A stretch of 6,343 nt of DNA from Actinomycetota bacterium (GTDB lineage Bacteria > Actinomycetota > Thermoleophilia > Solirubrobacterales > Solirubrobacteraceae), in the NCBI GenBank assembly GCA_903970315.1, contig CAJCIJ010000198.1, positions 1-6,343 on the forward strand, in the 5' to 3' direction. Shown one piece after another: positions 5,486 through 6,343 of the stretch. Positions within the stretch are counted from its first letter, which is position 1. Each line of letters starts with the position of its first letter. Position numbers and translations under genes: made by a program. Under the pieces are notes generated by a model, which ran no database searches, was not told where the DNA came from, and saw only the letters and a list, made by a program, of their open reading frames with translations.

Positions 5486-5491
5486 TATGCT
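5486..5491 (+). promoter_or_regulatory. Putative -10 box (TATGCT) for a leaderless transcript
   Basis: TATGCT matches four of six positions of TATAAT and ends eight bases before ATG 5500, the same spacing as the TACGCT box before ATG 1467. The purine-rich AAGGGAG at 5472-5478 is too far upstream to serve this ATG as a Shine-Dalgarno. A leaderless start is therefore likely. No clear -35 is seen. Confidence 0.45.
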
Positions 5492-5499
5492 CCCCGGTG

Positions 5500-6343
5500 A
5501 TGCGAGCGCTGACCTTCCAGGCTCCTGGCGAGGTGCGCGTGGACGACGTCGCCGAGCCAGAGCTCCAAGACGCCGAAGATGCGATCGTGCGCGTGGAGGC
5601 CTCGGGGGTGTGCGGGTCTGACCTGCACATCTATCACGGCCGTGTGGCGATGGAAGCGGGATTCGTGCTCGGCCACGAGCTGGTGGGGACCGTCGAGCAG
5701 GTGGGCGAGCAGGTGCGGCGCGTCGCGGTCGGAGACCGTGTGCTCAGCTGCTTTCACACCGCGTGCGGAACCTGCTTCTGGTGCATGCAGGCCCAGTACC
5801 AGCACTGCGCGTCGCGGCGCGTCTTTGGACATGGGAAGGCCATGGGAAACCTGCCAGGGGCCCAGGCCGAGCGGGTCCTGGTGCCCAACGCCAACATGAC
5901 GCTGCGCGTGTTGCCGGCAGGGGTCTCCGACGATTTGGGCCTGTTTGCGGGTGACGTCATGGGCACCGGTTACCACGCCGTCAGCAGCGCCAACGTCTCA
6001 CCCGGGGATGCAGTTGCCGTGCTTGGCCTGGGCCCTGTCGGGCTCTGCGCGGTTCAGGCCGCGCGCGCCTGCGGCGCCGCTGCGATCTACGCCGTGGACT
6101 CGGTCGCCGAGCGTCTGGCGGTCGCTGCCTCCTTCGGGGCCACGCCAGTGCATCTGGAGGACGAGGACGTGCTGAAGACCGTGCTGGCAGCCACCGGTGG
6201 ACGCGGCGCCGACGTCGTCGTGGAGGCGGTCGGGGACGCGCGTGCGCTGGGGCTTGCGCTGCTGCTCGCGCGCGCCGGCGGGACGGTGTCGGCGGTGGGT
6301 GTCTTCGCCGAGCGCGCCGAGGTGCACATGGGCCTGATGTGGA
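5500..6343 (+). CDS. Zinc-dependent alcohol dehydrogenase, MDR superfamily (3'-truncated)
   Basis: This is the first 281 residues of a medium-chain zinc alcohol dehydrogenase that oxidises an alcohol or polyol with a nicotinamide cofactor in the cytoplasm. The gene runs off the window with no stop, and a family length near 340-380 residues implies that roughly a fifth to a quarter is missing. Catalytic-zinc ligands are Cys38 (GVCGSD), His59-Glu60 (GHE) and probably Asp152 (GDVMGTGYHA). Structural zinc is held by Cys89, Cys92, Cys95 and Cys103. The Rossmann motif is GLGPVG (residues 176-181). Asp200 at the end of the second beta strand suggests NAD(H) over NADP(H). GAQAERVLVP resembles sorbitol dehydrogenase and glutathione-independent formaldehyde dehydrogenase relatives, but the substrate cannot be assigned. 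ATG 5500 gives a normal N-terminus for the family. It starts 37 bp after the EAL gene and has its own likely -10 box. Confidence 0.93.
   Translation, partial: MRALTFQAPGEVRVDDVAEPELQDAEDAIVRVEASGVCGSDLHIYHGRVAMEAGFVLGHELVGTVEQVGEQVRRVAVGDRVLSCFHTACGTCFWCMQAQYQHCASRRVFGHGKAMGNLPGAQAERVLVPNANMTLRVLPAGVSDDLGLFAGDVMGTGYHAVSSANVSPGDAVAVLGLGPVGLCAVQAARACGAAAIYAVDSVAERLAVAASFGATPVHLEDEDVLKTVLAATGGRGADVVVEAVGDARALGLALLLARAGGTVSAVGVFAERAEVHMGLMW

Noticed and set aside
5487..5489. ATG 5487 as a start for the dehydrogenase
   Set aside because: It follows a purine-rich stretch but is out of frame with the dehydrogenase. Its frame yields an Arg-rich translation without domain motifs.
4713..5630. 305-codon open frame on the minus strand
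   Set aside because: It lies antisense to the EAL gene and the start of the dehydrogenase, both with strong motif support. Its translation is Arg/Gln/His-rich with no recognisable domain, as expected for an antisense shadow in GC-rich DNA.

Overview
This is a GC-rich bacterial chromosomal segment. All genes are on the + strand and codons mostly end in G or C. The gene set suggests a high-GC actinobacterium: a WhiG/FliA-type sigma factor, a handle-less RNase HI next to a SEDS glycosyltransferase, and starts that look leaderless with TANNNT -10 boxes. The sequences resemble what I recall of deep-branching Actinobacteria such as Thermoleophilia/Solirubrobacterales. That placement is an inference from memory, not a search.

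Layout, left to right: (1) the C-terminal half of a XerC/XerD-type tyrosine recombinase; (2) a complete WhiG/FliA-like sigma factor whose only plausible in-frame start is a CTG behind a good Shine-Dalgarno; (3) a 276-residue protein with an N-terminal CxxC...CxxC zinc-ribbon-like module and no recognised function; (4) a 76-residue Arg-rich protein behind a good promoter overlapped by an 11-bp tandem repeat; (5) a stand-alone RNase HI, also apparently CTG-initiated, tightly followed by (6) an FtsW/RodA (SEDS) protein; (7) an EAL-domain c-di-GMP phosphodiesterase with its catalytic residues intact; (8) the 5' part of a zinc-dependent medium-chain alcohol dehydrogenase that runs off the window.

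How the genes may work together: the recombinase (chromosome dimer resolution), RNase HI (RNA:DNA hybrid removal) and SEDS protein (peptidoglycan polymerisation) are housekeeping functions tied to replication, division and growth. The sigma factor and the EAL enzyme are regulatory. In Streptomyces and Rubrobacter, WhiG is held inactive by the anti-sigma RsiG bound to c-di-GMP, so a c-di-GMP phosphodiesterase in the same neighbourhood is suggestive. No RsiG-like protein is seen here.

The items most worth checking are the two CTG starts, the 11-bp repeat at a -35 box, the Glu that replaces the expected catalytic Asp in the SEDS protein, and a possible frame problem at the start of the EAL gene. 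I see no RNA genes, insertion sequences, CRISPR arrays or clear mobile elements. No gene-free stretch exceeds about 130 bases.
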